From DATIBL01 sp035457505 (lineage in GTDB: Bacteria > Patescibacteriota > Minisyncoccia > Phycocordibacterales > UBA6899), in assembly GCA_035457505.1 (NCBI GenBank), contig DATIBL010000111.1, forward strand, positions 1 to 12,574: 12,574 bases of DNA, in the 5' to 3' direction. Positions 6,181 to 12,574 of the stretch are shown in pieces (positions within the stretch are counted from its first letter, which is position 1; each line of letters opens with the position of its first letter). The position numbers were made by a program, and so were the translations under genes. A model generated the notes under the pieces. That model was given only the letters and a program-made list of their open reading frames with translations, was not told the origin of the DNA and did no database searches.

Positions 6181-7026
6181 ATGGGCATTCCTGCAAAAAA
6201 ATCTCTCGGACAGAATTTTCTCAAGTCCCAAGCTGCACTTGATGCAATCATTGCCGCGTCCGATATTCTCCCTGGTGATCTTGTCCTTGAGATCGGGCCA
6301 GGGAAGGGGGCACTCACCCGGGAGCTTTTGAATGCGGGCGCACATGTTGTCGCTGTCGAAAAGGACGATCGTCTGATCCCATTCCTAAAGGACGAGTTTG
6401 CAGAAGCGATCACAGACGGTCGTCTTGCGATTGCTCATGCTGACATTCTCGACCCTCGCGTACTTGGCATGCTCCGCGCCGATCTTGGGATCGATACGGG
6501 GACCTTTAAGCTGATCGCGAACATCCCGTACTACATTACCGGAAAAATTTTCCGCCAATTTCTCGAGCACGGCCCGCGTCCGACTCATCTTGTCGTCCTT
6601 GTTCAAAAAGAAGTTGCTGAGCAGATCGCACGGAGCGCAAAAGAGAGCATTCTTTCCATCTCCATCAAGGCATTCGGCGACCCGCGATATGTCCGCACGG
6701 TTCCGCGCGGAGCGTTTGCGCCAGCGCCGGGTGTCGATTCTGCGATCCTTGCAATCACGGGGATCAGCGGGGAGCGCCTCGCATCGATCGACTCGAACGA
6801 ATTCTTCGCGCTGATCAAAGCAGGATTCGCCTCAAAGCGAAAGATGCTCGCGGGGAATCTGACCCATCGAACGCTTTTCGGCTTTCGCCGCGAGCGTGGT
6901 GCGATCGAAAATATTCTTGCAGCAATCCAGATCGACCCCAAATCTCGAGCAGAAGATCTTCCTATTGATCGATGGCTTGCGCTCGCGAACACAATGTCAG
7001 CATCCCCAACAAAAAACCGCCCTTAG
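6181..7026 (+). CDS. rsmA: 16S rRNA (adenine1518-N6/adenine1519-N6)-dimethyltransferase
   Basis: The 281-residue protein begins with the family N-terminus (AKKSLGQNFL, 5-14). The S-adenosylmethionine site is VLEIGPGKGALT (35-46) with acidic E60 after strand 2, the catalytic motif is NIPYY (114-118), and the C-terminal RNA-binding helical domain ends in the region LPIDRWLALANT. RsmA dimethylates two adjacent adenines in helix 45 of 16S rRNA late in small-subunit assembly; loss gives kasugamycin resistance in E. coli. The frame is open upstream to 5992, but those residues are not family-like, run antisense over the neighbouring gene and lie upstream of the promoter, so ATG at 6181 is the start. 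The last residues (TKNRP) and the stop are encoded by the terminator hairpin. Confidence 0.96.
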   Translation: MGIPAKKSLGQNFLKSQAALDAIIAASDILPGDLVLEIGPGKGALTRELLNAGAHVVAVEKDDRLIPFLKDEFAEAITDGRLAIAHADILDPRVLGMLRADLGIDTGTFKLIANIPYYITGKIFRQFLEHGPRPTHLVVLVQKEVAEQIARSAKESILSISIKAFGDPRYVRTVPRGAFAPAPGVDSAILAITGISGERLASIDSNEFFALIKAGFASKRKMLAGNLTHRTLFGFRRERGAIENILAAIQIDPKSRAEDLPIDRWLALANTMSASPTKNRP

Positions 7027-7043
7027 GGCGGTTTTTTGTTGGG
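7005..7043. terminator. Bidirectional terminator between rsmA and the minus-strand surface genes
   Basis: A perfect 18-bp stem (7005-7022 with 7026-7043) closes a 3-base loop. A six-A tract on the 5' side and six-T tract on the 3' side allow termination on both strands. The rsmA stop codon (7024-7026) lies at the loop, and the convergent gene ends 10 bases beyond. Confidence 0.93.
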
Positions 7044-7053
7044 AGGATCGAAC

Positions 7054-7473
7054 CTAGAGCGATGTTCCGACCATGTAGATCGTAGGACCAACGCCGATCG
7101 AGAAGCAGAACGGCATTCCAACGAGACACGGGACATACATATCCGTATGCAGACCGAGGAGCCAGACTCCAGGGACAGGGATCATGAAGTACTCATACAC
7201 GATCGTCGCGCCGGGAACATACATGAGTGTGTAGTCCGGGGTATCGTTCTGTACAAGATCATCGATGTAGATGAGCCACATGTCCACACAATCACAGTAC
7301 ACGACCGAGGAAACAAAGCCGCCAAACGGGTGCAGGCCCTGTGCATTCACACGCTCTGGGGCAGCGAGCGTTGCGCCGACCACGAACACCGCTGCGATCG
7401 CGATCGCGCCGATCGCCTTCTTGGGAGCGCTCCACGAAGACCACCGCTGAAACATTTTAGAGATATTCTTCAT
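7054..7473 (-). CDS. Small exported protein with paired cysteines, Patescibacteria-style family
   Basis: The 139-residue protein has a basic N-terminus and one hydrophobic stretch (about 19-37, ending LAAPERVNAQG). This reads as a signal peptide with possible cleavage near VNA-Q, or a signal anchor. The exported part has the layout I associate with a recurrent small protein of Parcubacteria-type genomes: HPFGG near its start, a Cys pair YCDC, a segment YVPGATIVYEYF, PGVWLLG, two more Cys (PCLVG, FCFS) and the end PTIYMVGTSL. That association is from memory, and no function is known to me. The four Cys could form disulfides. It begins 15 bases after the stop of the PG-binding/IPT gene, so the two form one transcription unit. 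No Shine-Dalgarno is visible, suggesting re-initiation. Confidence 0.72.
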   Translation of the reverse strand: MKNISKMFQRWSSWSAPKKAIGAIAIAAVFVVGATLAAPERVNAQGLHPFGGFVSSVVYCDCVDMWLIYIDDLVQNDTPDYTLMYVPGATIVYEYFMIPVPGVWLLGLHTDMYVPCLVGMPFCFSIGVGPTIYMVGTSL

Positions 7474-7488
7474 ATATCAGGAGAATAA

Positions 7489-8661
7489 TTAGATCTGGAG
7501 CGTAAACGGCTTACCATCCGAAAGACCATTCGCATTCGAGACATAGATCCATACGCTCATATCTGTGATCTTTGTGCCAACCGAGGTGATCGAGGAGTTC
7601 GACAGCACGACCTTGAGCGTCTTCCCATCCGAGGAGGCGACATTCTTGAATTTCCCGATGCTCGTATGGATATCGTTTCCAGTCGGGGTAAAGTTGAGGC
7701 CCGTGATCGTGACTTCGGTTCCGTTGGTCCCCGAGGTCGGAGAGAGCGAGGAAATGACCGGAGGTTGAGTGGTCGGATCGACGATGATCACAAAGGCGTT
7801 CTTGTTGCTTGTTCCAATGCTATTGGTAACCCATACCGAATGCGAGCCAGTCGGTGCTGTCGCCGGGATCTCAACCACCAGATCCCCGTCGTTACTCGGA
7901 GTGACGTTCGCAATCGTATAGGTCTCACCAAGGTGGATGGTGTTCGTCGGGCCAGCAGTGAAGCCAGTTCCATAGATCGTCATGCTCTCACCGCGCACCT
8001 GAGTGTAATTCCCTGGATAGGTCACGATGACCTTGGTTGTCGTCGGGGAGATATAGGTCGAGATCGGAGCGGAAGCAAAAACATCCTGGAACGAACCGCT
8101 TGAGCTGGGCTGATTCGCGGTATTGAAGTAGGTCGCCGCAACGGTCGTCGTCGACTGTGCCGGAGTAGCAGGGACCGCTGGGGTTGCGGGGGTCGTCGGA
8201 GTCGACGACGATGCCGGCGCTGCGGGAGTGGCCGGGGTTGCAGGAACCGCTGGGGCCACTGGTTTCGTTCCGGCATTCGTTGTGGCACAAAGCGCAACAA
8301 GGTACCCGCGCGTCATAGTACCAACAAAACCCGTTCCCTTTGTGAGACCGATCGGCGCAAGGATATTCTCAGCGTTCAAATCCTGGAACTTCACAACCGC
8401 CTGCATGGTTAATTTTCCGAAATAGGTCGTTTCCTCTCCAGGCGCACCAGGGCCGCTTGCGGCAACCTGAGTCCGGATATCGGCATTCAATACGCGCTGA
8501 AGCAGCTGCACATCCTCGCCACGATCAGAAAGGCGAAGATTCCGCTCAAGCTTCGCACACTGAGATGGGGTGCCTTGCGCTCGGGGCGCCTGTGCAGAAA
8601 CAGCAAACGGCGCCAGCAAAAGCGAACACGCAAGCGCAGCGGGGATAAATGAGAGACGCAT
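7489..8661 (-). CDS. Exported peptidoglycan-binding, IPT/TIG-domain surface protein
   Basis: The 390-residue protein starts with a classical signal peptide (1-23, cleavage after VSA). It is followed by a peptidoglycan_binding_1-like domain (about 35-125; LRLSDRGEDVQLLQRVL, YFGKLTMQAVVKFQ), flanked by C35 and C125, which could be disulfide-linked. A Pro/Ala/Thr linker (131-170) leads to two IPT/TIG Ig-like domains (about 211-294 and 300-390; ISSLSPTSGTNGTEVTITGLNF). The layout suggests a wall-attached protein projecting Ig-like modules, perhaps for adhesion to a host cell; that role is inference. ATG at 8661 is chosen because the signal peptide begins there. A TTG at 8724 would add 21 residues unlike a leader. 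The promoter is at 8739-8747, and it is co-transcribed with the gene ending at 7054. Confidence 0.88.
   Translation of the reverse strand: MRLSFIPAALACSLLLAPFAVSAQAPRAQGTPSQCAKLERNLRLSDRGEDVQLLQRVLNADIRTQVAASGPGAPGEETTYFGKLTMQAVVKFQDLNAENILAPIGLTKGTGFVGTMTRGYLVALCATTNAGTKPVAPAVPATPATPAAPASSSTPTTPATPAVPATPAQSTTTVAATYFNTANQPSSSGSFQDVFASAPISTYISPTTTKVIVTYPGNYTQVRGESMTIYGTGFTAGPTNTIHLGETYTIANVTPSNDGDLVVEIPATAPTGSHSVWVTNSIGTSNKNAFVIIVDPTTQPPVISSLSPTSGTNGTEVTITGLNFTPTGNDIHTSIGKFKNVASSDGKTLKVVLSNSSITSVGTKITDMSVWIYVSNANGLSDGKPFTLQI
8152..8271 (-). repeat. Low-complexity Pro/Ala/Thr linker coding repeat
   Basis: This stretch encodes repeated PATPA/PAVPA units (residues 131-170 of the surface protein) through GC-rich imperfect tandem repeats of 6-18 bases. 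Such a tract can change length by slippage, which would alter how far the Ig-like domains stand off the wall. Confidence 0.6.
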
Positions 8662-8738
8662 GAATAATGGATGATGATAATGTACGACTAATTGCTCGAC
8701 CTCTGCTATTGTGGTGACCCCCAAAGAGAGTTACCGAT

Positions 8739-8747
8739 AGTATAGCA
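8739..8747 (-). promoter_or_regulatory. Extended -10 promoter of the surface-protein unit
   Basis: On the minus strand the site is TGC-TATACT, five of six consensus bases with the TGN extension. The predicted start is near 8732, giving a leader of ~70 bases to the ATG at 8661. Confidence 0.55.
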
Positions 8748-8911
8748 TGCGGAATACAAAGCACAGGAAGTGAAAAACTCTGATTTTATACAAAGAGGAA
8801 GCGCGGGTGGCGATGCCTTGGCGTCCTCCCATCATATTGGACGACAGATGCAACAGGAATCGGACTTGCAGACACCAAAAAAGGCTTCAGTATGGTAATC
8901 TTTCCAAAGAC

Positions 8912-8941
8912 TTGACAACTATCATATTTAGTCCCAATATT
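8912..8941 (+). promoter_or_regulatory. Promoter of the orphan exported-protein gene
   Basis: A perfect TTGACA (8912-8917) is followed after 18 bases by AATATT (8936-8941), a weak -10; CAATAT at 17 bases is the alternative. The predicted start is near 8948, with a leader of ~34 bases containing a good ribosome site. The 257-base gap 8725-8981 otherwise holds only this and the divergent promoter. Confidence 0.45.
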
Positions 8942-8969
8942 GACGTCTAGCGACGTACATTTCAATTCG

Positions 8970-8975
8970 AAGGAG
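8970..8975 (+). promoter_or_regulatory. Ribosome binding site deciding the start at 8982
   Basis: AAGGAG is six bases before the ATG at 8982. It rules against the upstream in-frame TTG at 8940, which has no ribosome site and falls in the promoter. Confidence 0.8.
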
Positions 8976-8981
8976 AAGATC

Positions 8982-9578
8982 ATGTGGGGTAAAAGCATTT
9001 TTATGGCTTGTGTATTGGCCATTTTCTTCAGCGTCAGCGGTGACGTTGAGGCAAGGCGCGGCAGAGGTGAGCCGAACTATCCAGCCGAGGTGACATTCTT
9101 CCGACAGATGGCCCGATCGATCGGCCCGCTGCTTGGCCCATCCCATGAATACATGCGGCCGAAGAAGACCGACAGGTACACCCGCTGCAAATACGCCGGG
9201 AGTGCTGGTACGGTCCCGTGCCGCGAGTATGTTTCGGACCACGATGGAACCGAATGGAAGATCGTGATCGATCGCGAAAATCAATATCGCGTCATTCGCA
9301 TGTTCAAAAAGGGACGTAGCGGGAATATGGATCCGTATGCGACCATCTGGGTAGATAGCGGCGGCGGCGAACGCGTTGCTCTCGAGAGCAACGAACCACA
9401 GCGCTATGCTGGCGTCACAAGTTCGACGTTTGCCTCAGGGTTCCCTTCAGGGACACCGCGGGGAGAAGCGGGAGAAAACCCGATCGAAAAAGCCGCGAAA
9501 GAGCTCGAACGCGCACTCGGCACCGCAGTCCCCGGGAAGGCCCTCCCTCCGATCAAGCTTCCCTCTTTTGGACGGTGA
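8982..9578 (+). CDS. Orphan exported protein of unknown function
   Basis: I do not recognise this 198-residue protein. A signal peptide is clear (MWGKSIFMACVLAIFFSVSG, likely cleaved near residue 24 after VEA). The mature part is basic at first (RRGRGEPNYP), then has a central region with two Cys about 12 residues apart (RCKYAGSAGTVPCRE) that could form a disulfide. A likely beta-rich stretch follows (EWKIVIDRENQYRVIRMF, YATIWVDSGGGERVAL), then a Gly/Ser/Pro-rich segment and a short helix (ENPIEKAAKELERAL). A well-spaced AAGGAG precedes the ATG. It stands alone with its own promoter and a strong terminator. An extracellular or wall-facing role is inferred from the signal peptide only. Confidence 0.75.
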   Translation: MWGKSIFMACVLAIFFSVSGDVEARRGRGEPNYPAEVTFFRQMARSIGPLLGPSHEYMRPKKTDRYTRCKYAGSAGTVPCREYVSDHDGTEWKIVIDRENQYRVIRMFKKGRSGNMDPYATIWVDSGGGERVALESNEPQRYAGVTSSTFASGFPSGTPRGEAGENPIEKAAKELERALGTAVPGKALPPIKLPSFGR

Positions 9579-9591
9579 GCACACACTCAAC

Positions 9592-9622
9592 GCGGCAGCA
9601 TCTTCGCTGCCGCTTTTCTTTT
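9592..9622 (+). terminator. Rho-independent terminator after the orphan exported protein
   Basis: An 8-bp GC-rich stem (9592-9599 with 9606-9613, GCGGCAGC/GCTGCCGC) has a 6-base loop and is followed by TTTTCTTTTT. Confidence 0.92.
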
Positions 9623-9655
9623 TATAAAACCGCGTGTTATCCACAAGAAAAAAAA

Positions 9656-9664
9656 TGTTATCTT
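9656..9664 (+). promoter_or_regulatory. Possible promoter of the surface/secretion operon
   Basis: The extended -10 TGT-TATCTT would start transcription near 9671, ~25 bases before the ATG at 9696. A perfect TATAAT at 9688-9693 overlaps the start region but has no suitable -35. If that were used, the ATG at 9708 would be the start. Confidence 0.35.
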
Positions 9665-9695
9665 ACCTATTTTTTTGAAAAGAGGACTATAATGA

Positions 9696-10760
9696 ATGGG
9701 AAAGTCTATGGACACAGACATCCTCCGAAGGAACCCGCTTCCCGCAAGCATTGTTCTTGCAGTTTTGATCGTTGGTGGGGGAGTTCTTGTTCTGAATAAA
9801 GATCGACTCTTCCGGGGCGACACACTGCCCGAAGCCGGCCCCTCTGCGGTCACGCTCGCTGCCGCTCCCACAAACGAGAACGAGGAGGCTGATACAGACA
9901 AAGACGGACTTCCTGACTGGAAAGAGGCGCTCTATGGATCCGACCTGAACGACGCAGATACCGACAAAGATGGCGCACGAGACGGGGACGAAGTTCGATC
10001 CGGAAGAGACCCAGTAAAACCAGCCCCAAACGACAACCTGAACCAGTTTCAGGATATCCGCTTTGCAACGTCGGATAGCGATATTTTAGGCCTCAAAAGA
10101 GAGTTTTTTGCGAAATTTCTCGCACAGCGTTCCGCAGAAATCCGGGAAGTAACCCTTCAGGAAGTTGTCACAAAGAACCTTGATGTCTCAAAGTTCCAGC
10201 CCAGATTTCAGGTCGTCGACATGAAGGTGACCTCGGACTCATCAGTCGAGGCCCTCCGAAAATACGGAAATGACTTCGGGATTATCATCAATCGGTATAG
10301 CAAGGTGAAGTACCGCTCAGAGCAAGATATCCTTCTCGATGCAATGAAGACGAAGTCGAACGAGACGCTTCGAGAGCTGCAATACCCCGCCACTTCATAT
10401 TTGAATTTTTCCAAGGACCTCCGAGCGATCACCGTTCCCATGCCGCTCCTCAAGGATCATCTTCGTATCGTGAACGCATACGACATCATGGGCCGTTCAC
10501 TGCTTGCACTTCAAGAACTCTACACGAATCCCATCCAGGGGGCAGCGGGATATGAGGGATACACGAAATATCGCATGGATGTGATCACGGGGTACGCAGG
10601 GATCATCCATGTTTTCGGAGAATCTGATGTCGTCTTTGCGGAGAACGAGCCGGGCTTCCCGTTTTATTGGAATACGGTACGTTTTCCACCGTCAAATTTC
10701 AAATCCACTACCACGCCTCGAACAGGAGGTGATACAATGATGAGCGATATAGGACTATGA
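9696..10760 (+). CDS. Membrane-anchored protein with thrombospondin type-3 (Ca-binding) repeats
   Basis: The 354-residue protein has a short N-terminus, one membrane segment (about 17-34), an acidic linker, two DxDxDGxxD loops (DTDKDGLPDWKE at 66-77; DTDKDGARDGDE at 88-99) and a long C-terminal domain (about 115-354), mostly helical and without recognisable motifs. Thrombospondin-3/EF-hand-like loops bind calcium, so the extracytoplasmic part is probably Ca-stabilised. No enzymatic motif is seen. The start at 9696 has AGAGGA nine bases upstream; ATG at 9708 is an alternative that removes four residues. Its stop overlaps the next start in ATGA (10757-10760), so the two are translationally coupled. 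Proteins of this shape often precede secretion/pilus-like gene clusters in Parcubacteria-type genomes, from memory only. Confidence 0.8.
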   Translation: MGKSMDTDILRRNPLPASIVLAVLIVGGGVLVLNKDRLFRGDTLPEAGPSAVTLAAAPTNENEEADTDKDGLPDWKEALYGSDLNDADTDKDGARDGDEVRSGRDPVKPAPNDNLNQFQDIRFATSDSDILGLKREFFAKFLAQRSAEIREVTLQEVVTKNLDVSKFQPRFQVVDMKVTSDSSVEALRKYGNDFGIIINRYSKVKYRSEQDILLDAMKTKSNETLRELQYPATSYLNFSKDLRAITVPMPLLKDHLRIVNAYDIMGRSLLALQELYTNPIQGAAGYEGYTKYRMDVITGYAGIIHVFGESDVVFAENEPGFPFYWNTVRFPPSNFKSTTTPRTGGDTMMSDIGL

Positions 10761-12337
10761 GTACTTTCATTCGAACATCTGTTCTCACACTCACGATCAT
10801 CGCTGCGATCGGAGCTCCATCCATGGTCTTTGCCCAGGGTGGACCGTTTGTTCCCGTCGTCGACATTCGGTTAAATCCGAAGTTCGATCGCTATCTCCGC
10901 ATGTTCGATACGTTCATGCAGGATTTTGATGATACTTTTGGCGACCCACTCCCCGACGGAACCACTGATTCTTTGCGTGATCTTATTTCCGGCAGCGACC
11001 CCCAGGGTCTTGCAGCTGAGCCGTGTGCAACCCGAGATCCGATCGACGAGGTGTACATGACAGAAGACGGTCCATGGAAATGGGCTGACGCGTCCACGAC
11101 AGCTGCCGGAGGTTTTATCTATCGCGACACCGAGCTCGATGTGAAGGTCAACAAATCCGCATCGCTCCGCTGTCTTCTCCAGGAACTTGTCGAGTGGGAG
11201 AAGCTTGGGCTCAATCTGCAAATCCACGCACTACTCAAAGAGTACATTTCTGACGCACAGACCAAACAGCTTTCAAATCAGCTCCGCGATCAGATCACCG
11301 CAGCCAACCTCAACTGGGCAAAGCGCGGTATCGAGGTCAACAACGCAGGAGTCGTGAGCACGCAGCCGGTGTATGTCACGAACGTCAATCGCTATCTCAC
11401 CGACAGAACAGGGCGCGAGGTAGAAGATGTGACCGATCGCGTTGCCTCATCACCGACCGACCCAGAAGGAAGCTACGGCATGTGTGAGCCGTTTCGTCTT
11501 CGTGCGGCACAGAATGTCGCTGAAAACAACAGAGATAGCGCTCAAGATCCGTTCGATTCAGCAAAATCCAAGCTGGAGTGTACTGCGACAAATCCTGGAA
11601 ACGGAATTGTCGCAAATGAGAGCGATCTTCGAACGCTCTACCAGAACGCAAACGACCCTGCTGGCCCTGGCGTATTCGGAGTTATGCGAAACATGCGCCA
11701 GCAACCGCAGAACTGGTCGCTCACTGGCCAAAGCATGGCGGATGCGCAGGCAGAATCGCAGGTCCAAAGTGCAAAACGAGATTTCAACACACAATTTGAT
11801 CAAGGCGTACTTGGAACAGAGGAGTGTTCCGGCGTGACGGGTGATCCGCGATGTGTCACCGCAAACAGAACCGTCAGCTCGCCATCAGGAGCTCGCAACG
11901 CTGACACGATCAGCCGCATGGGAGCACAGGGAACCGAGCAGGTCTCAGAAGGAAACATGCTCGACGCGCATGCAACAGGAGAAGCACCGGAAGATCAGGA
12001 CAATCTGATCTCGTCAGGAGGTCTTCTCAACTACGATACGGAACCGCTTGCGTCACAGCAAACATACGTCAACAATCTCATCGAGGAGCTTCAGAATGTC
12101 ATCGACTTCTCTTACTATGATACGTCGTGGCACGATGATGATAACGCCGTCTATAGCTGGTCAGGAGGAGACGACGACCAGGAGATTCCGTTCCACACGC
12201 GCGAGTGGGCGATCGCAGCGATGTTTATGATCTACGACCAGATGCGATTCAGCGCTTCAAATCCGACGACCGCCACAGCACAAGACACAAGCACGCCATC
12301 CGGAGATCCAGGAGATACCTATTACTTCGACCCATAA
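10757..12337 (+). CDS. Large exported protein of a Patescibacteria surface/secretion cluster
   Basis: The 526-residue protein has a clean signal peptide (MSTFIRTSVLTLTIIAAIGA..., cleavage after VFA at 26). The mature protein is acidic and polar with no second membrane segment. A helical, conserved-looking block includes LRCLLQELVEWEKLGLNLQI and SDAQTKQLSNQLRDQITAAN. Cys residues occur scattered through it (PCATR, RCLL, MCEPF, LECT, EECSG, RCVT), enough for disulfides. The C-terminal third is Gln/Asn/Asp/Ser-rich and ends DTYYFDP. I recall similar proteins as conserved hypotheticals in Parcubacteria next to type IV secretion-like or pilus-like genes, but cannot name a domain. It is coupled to the upstream gene by ATGA. 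The following gene starts 30 bases later. Confidence 0.8.
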   Translation: MSTFIRTSVLTLTIIAAIGAPSMVFAQGGPFVPVVDIRLNPKFDRYLRMFDTFMQDFDDTFGDPLPDGTTDSLRDLISGSDPQGLAAEPCATRDPIDEVYMTEDGPWKWADASTTAAGGFIYRDTELDVKVNKSASLRCLLQELVEWEKLGLNLQIHALLKEYISDAQTKQLSNQLRDQITAANLNWAKRGIEVNNAGVVSTQPVYVTNVNRYLTDRTGREVEDVTDRVASSPTDPEGSYGMCEPFRLRAAQNVAENNRDSAQDPFDSAKSKLECTATNPGNGIVANESDLRTLYQNANDPAGPGVFGVMRNMRQQPQNWSLTGQSMADAQAESQVQSAKRDFNTQFDQGVLGTEECSGVTGDPRCVTANRTVSSPSGARNADTISRMGAQGTEQVSEGNMLDAHATGEAPEDQDNLISSGGLLNYDTEPLASQQTYVNNLIEELQNVIDFSYYDTSWHDDDNAVYSWSGGDDDQEIPFHTREWAIAAMFMIYDQMRFSASNPTTATAQDTSTPSGDPGDTYYFDP

Positions 12338-12367
12338 ACAACCCGGCAACGGAAGGAGGAATCGAAA

Positions 12368-12574
12368 ATGGAGAAAATGAAGGCGTCAAAGAAGTCACCA
12401 AAATGGGGGATATTCACAGCTGTTAGCACCGGAGTGTTTTTTGCACCCTCCCTAGCACATGCATCAAACTGGTTTACCGGCCTATTCTCTAAGGCCGTAG
12501 ACCTTACCGTCGGAAATGTTCTCGAGGGAATCGCATGGATCTTCTATCAGGGTGCAAACCTTTTTGCTGAGGTT
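12368..12574 (+). CDS. Exported/membrane protein, N-terminal part (3' end outside window)
   Basis: Sixty-nine codons are visible without a stop. The start is ATG at 12368, with a strong AAGGAGG (12353-12359) eight bases upstream. The N-terminus is basic (MEKMKASKKSPKW), followed by a hydrophobic stretch and a likely signal cleavage after LAHA (about residue 32). Then comes an amphipathic or hydrophobic region (NWFTGLFSKAVDLTVGNVLEGIAWIFYQGANLF) that probably begins a membrane domain. Position after two exported proteins suggests a component of the same envelope complex; a VirB6/TrbL-like channel protein is one guess that the missing sequence would settle. Confidence 0.75.
   Translation, partial: MEKMKASKKSPKWGIFTAVSTGVFFAPSLAHASNWFTGLFSKAVDLTVGNVLEGIAWIFYQGANLFAEV

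Noticed and set aside
8662..8724. TTG start extending the PG-binding/IPT protein by 21 residues
   Set aside because: It would bury a classical signal peptide behind a polar stretch, and no ribosome site is present.
9637..9645. TTATCCACA, a perfect DnaA-box consensus
   Set aside because: Only one full box is present (a one-mismatch match lies at 3512-3520, far away), with no AT-rich unwinding region or dnaA/dnaN genes; a single 9-mer can occur by chance.

Overview
The window looks like a chromosomal segment from a candidate-phyla-radiation bacterium (Patescibacteria, probably Parcubacteria-like). Reasons are the small single-gene units, many short secreted proteins, a peptidoglycan-binding/IPT surface protein, a thrombospondin-3-repeat membrane protein followed by a large exported protein, and genes packed against each other with stop codons inside terminator hairpins. 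UGA acts as a normal stop, which argues against the recoded Gracilibacteria/Absconditabacteria. GC is roughly 50 % or a little more by eye. The lineage is an inference from gene style; no rRNA or other marker is present.

Layout. 1-573: C-terminal part of a ComM/YifB-type AAA+ ATPase (natural transformation). 682-1185: CPBP-type intramembrane protease with its own promoter and terminator. 1282-1920 (-): transglutaminase-like hypothetical protein. 1921-2298: a gene-free stretch with two tandem ~125-bp elements of identical architecture and compensated hairpin arms, plus a 17-bp perfect inverted repeat reaching into the next stop codon. This is the most unusual part of the window. 2286-3347 (-): membrane-anchored LysM-LysM-M23 peptidase. 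3348-3733: divergent promoter region. 3734-5755: PcrA/UvrD helicase. 5775-6068 (-): small unknown protein. 6181-7026: RsmA/KsgA 16S rRNA dimethyltransferase. 7054-7473 and 7489-8661 (-): a two-gene unit with a small exported Cys protein and a peptidoglycan-binding/IPT surface protein. 8982-9578: orphan exported protein. 9696-12574: start of an operon with a Ca-binding-repeat membrane protein, a large exported protein and an exported protein cut by the window edge, probably a cell-surface or secretion/pilus cluster.

Housekeeping functions (helicase, rRNA methylation, transformation-linked ATPase) alternate with cell-envelope functions: wall hydrolase, wall-binding adhesin-like protein, membrane protease and surface cluster. 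Several promoters share an extended -10 (TGN-TAnnnT), and some lie so close to the start codon that mRNAs should be leaderless or nearly so. Other genes carry clear Shine-Dalgarno sequences. GATC, including the octamer GCGATCGC, is strongly over-represented.
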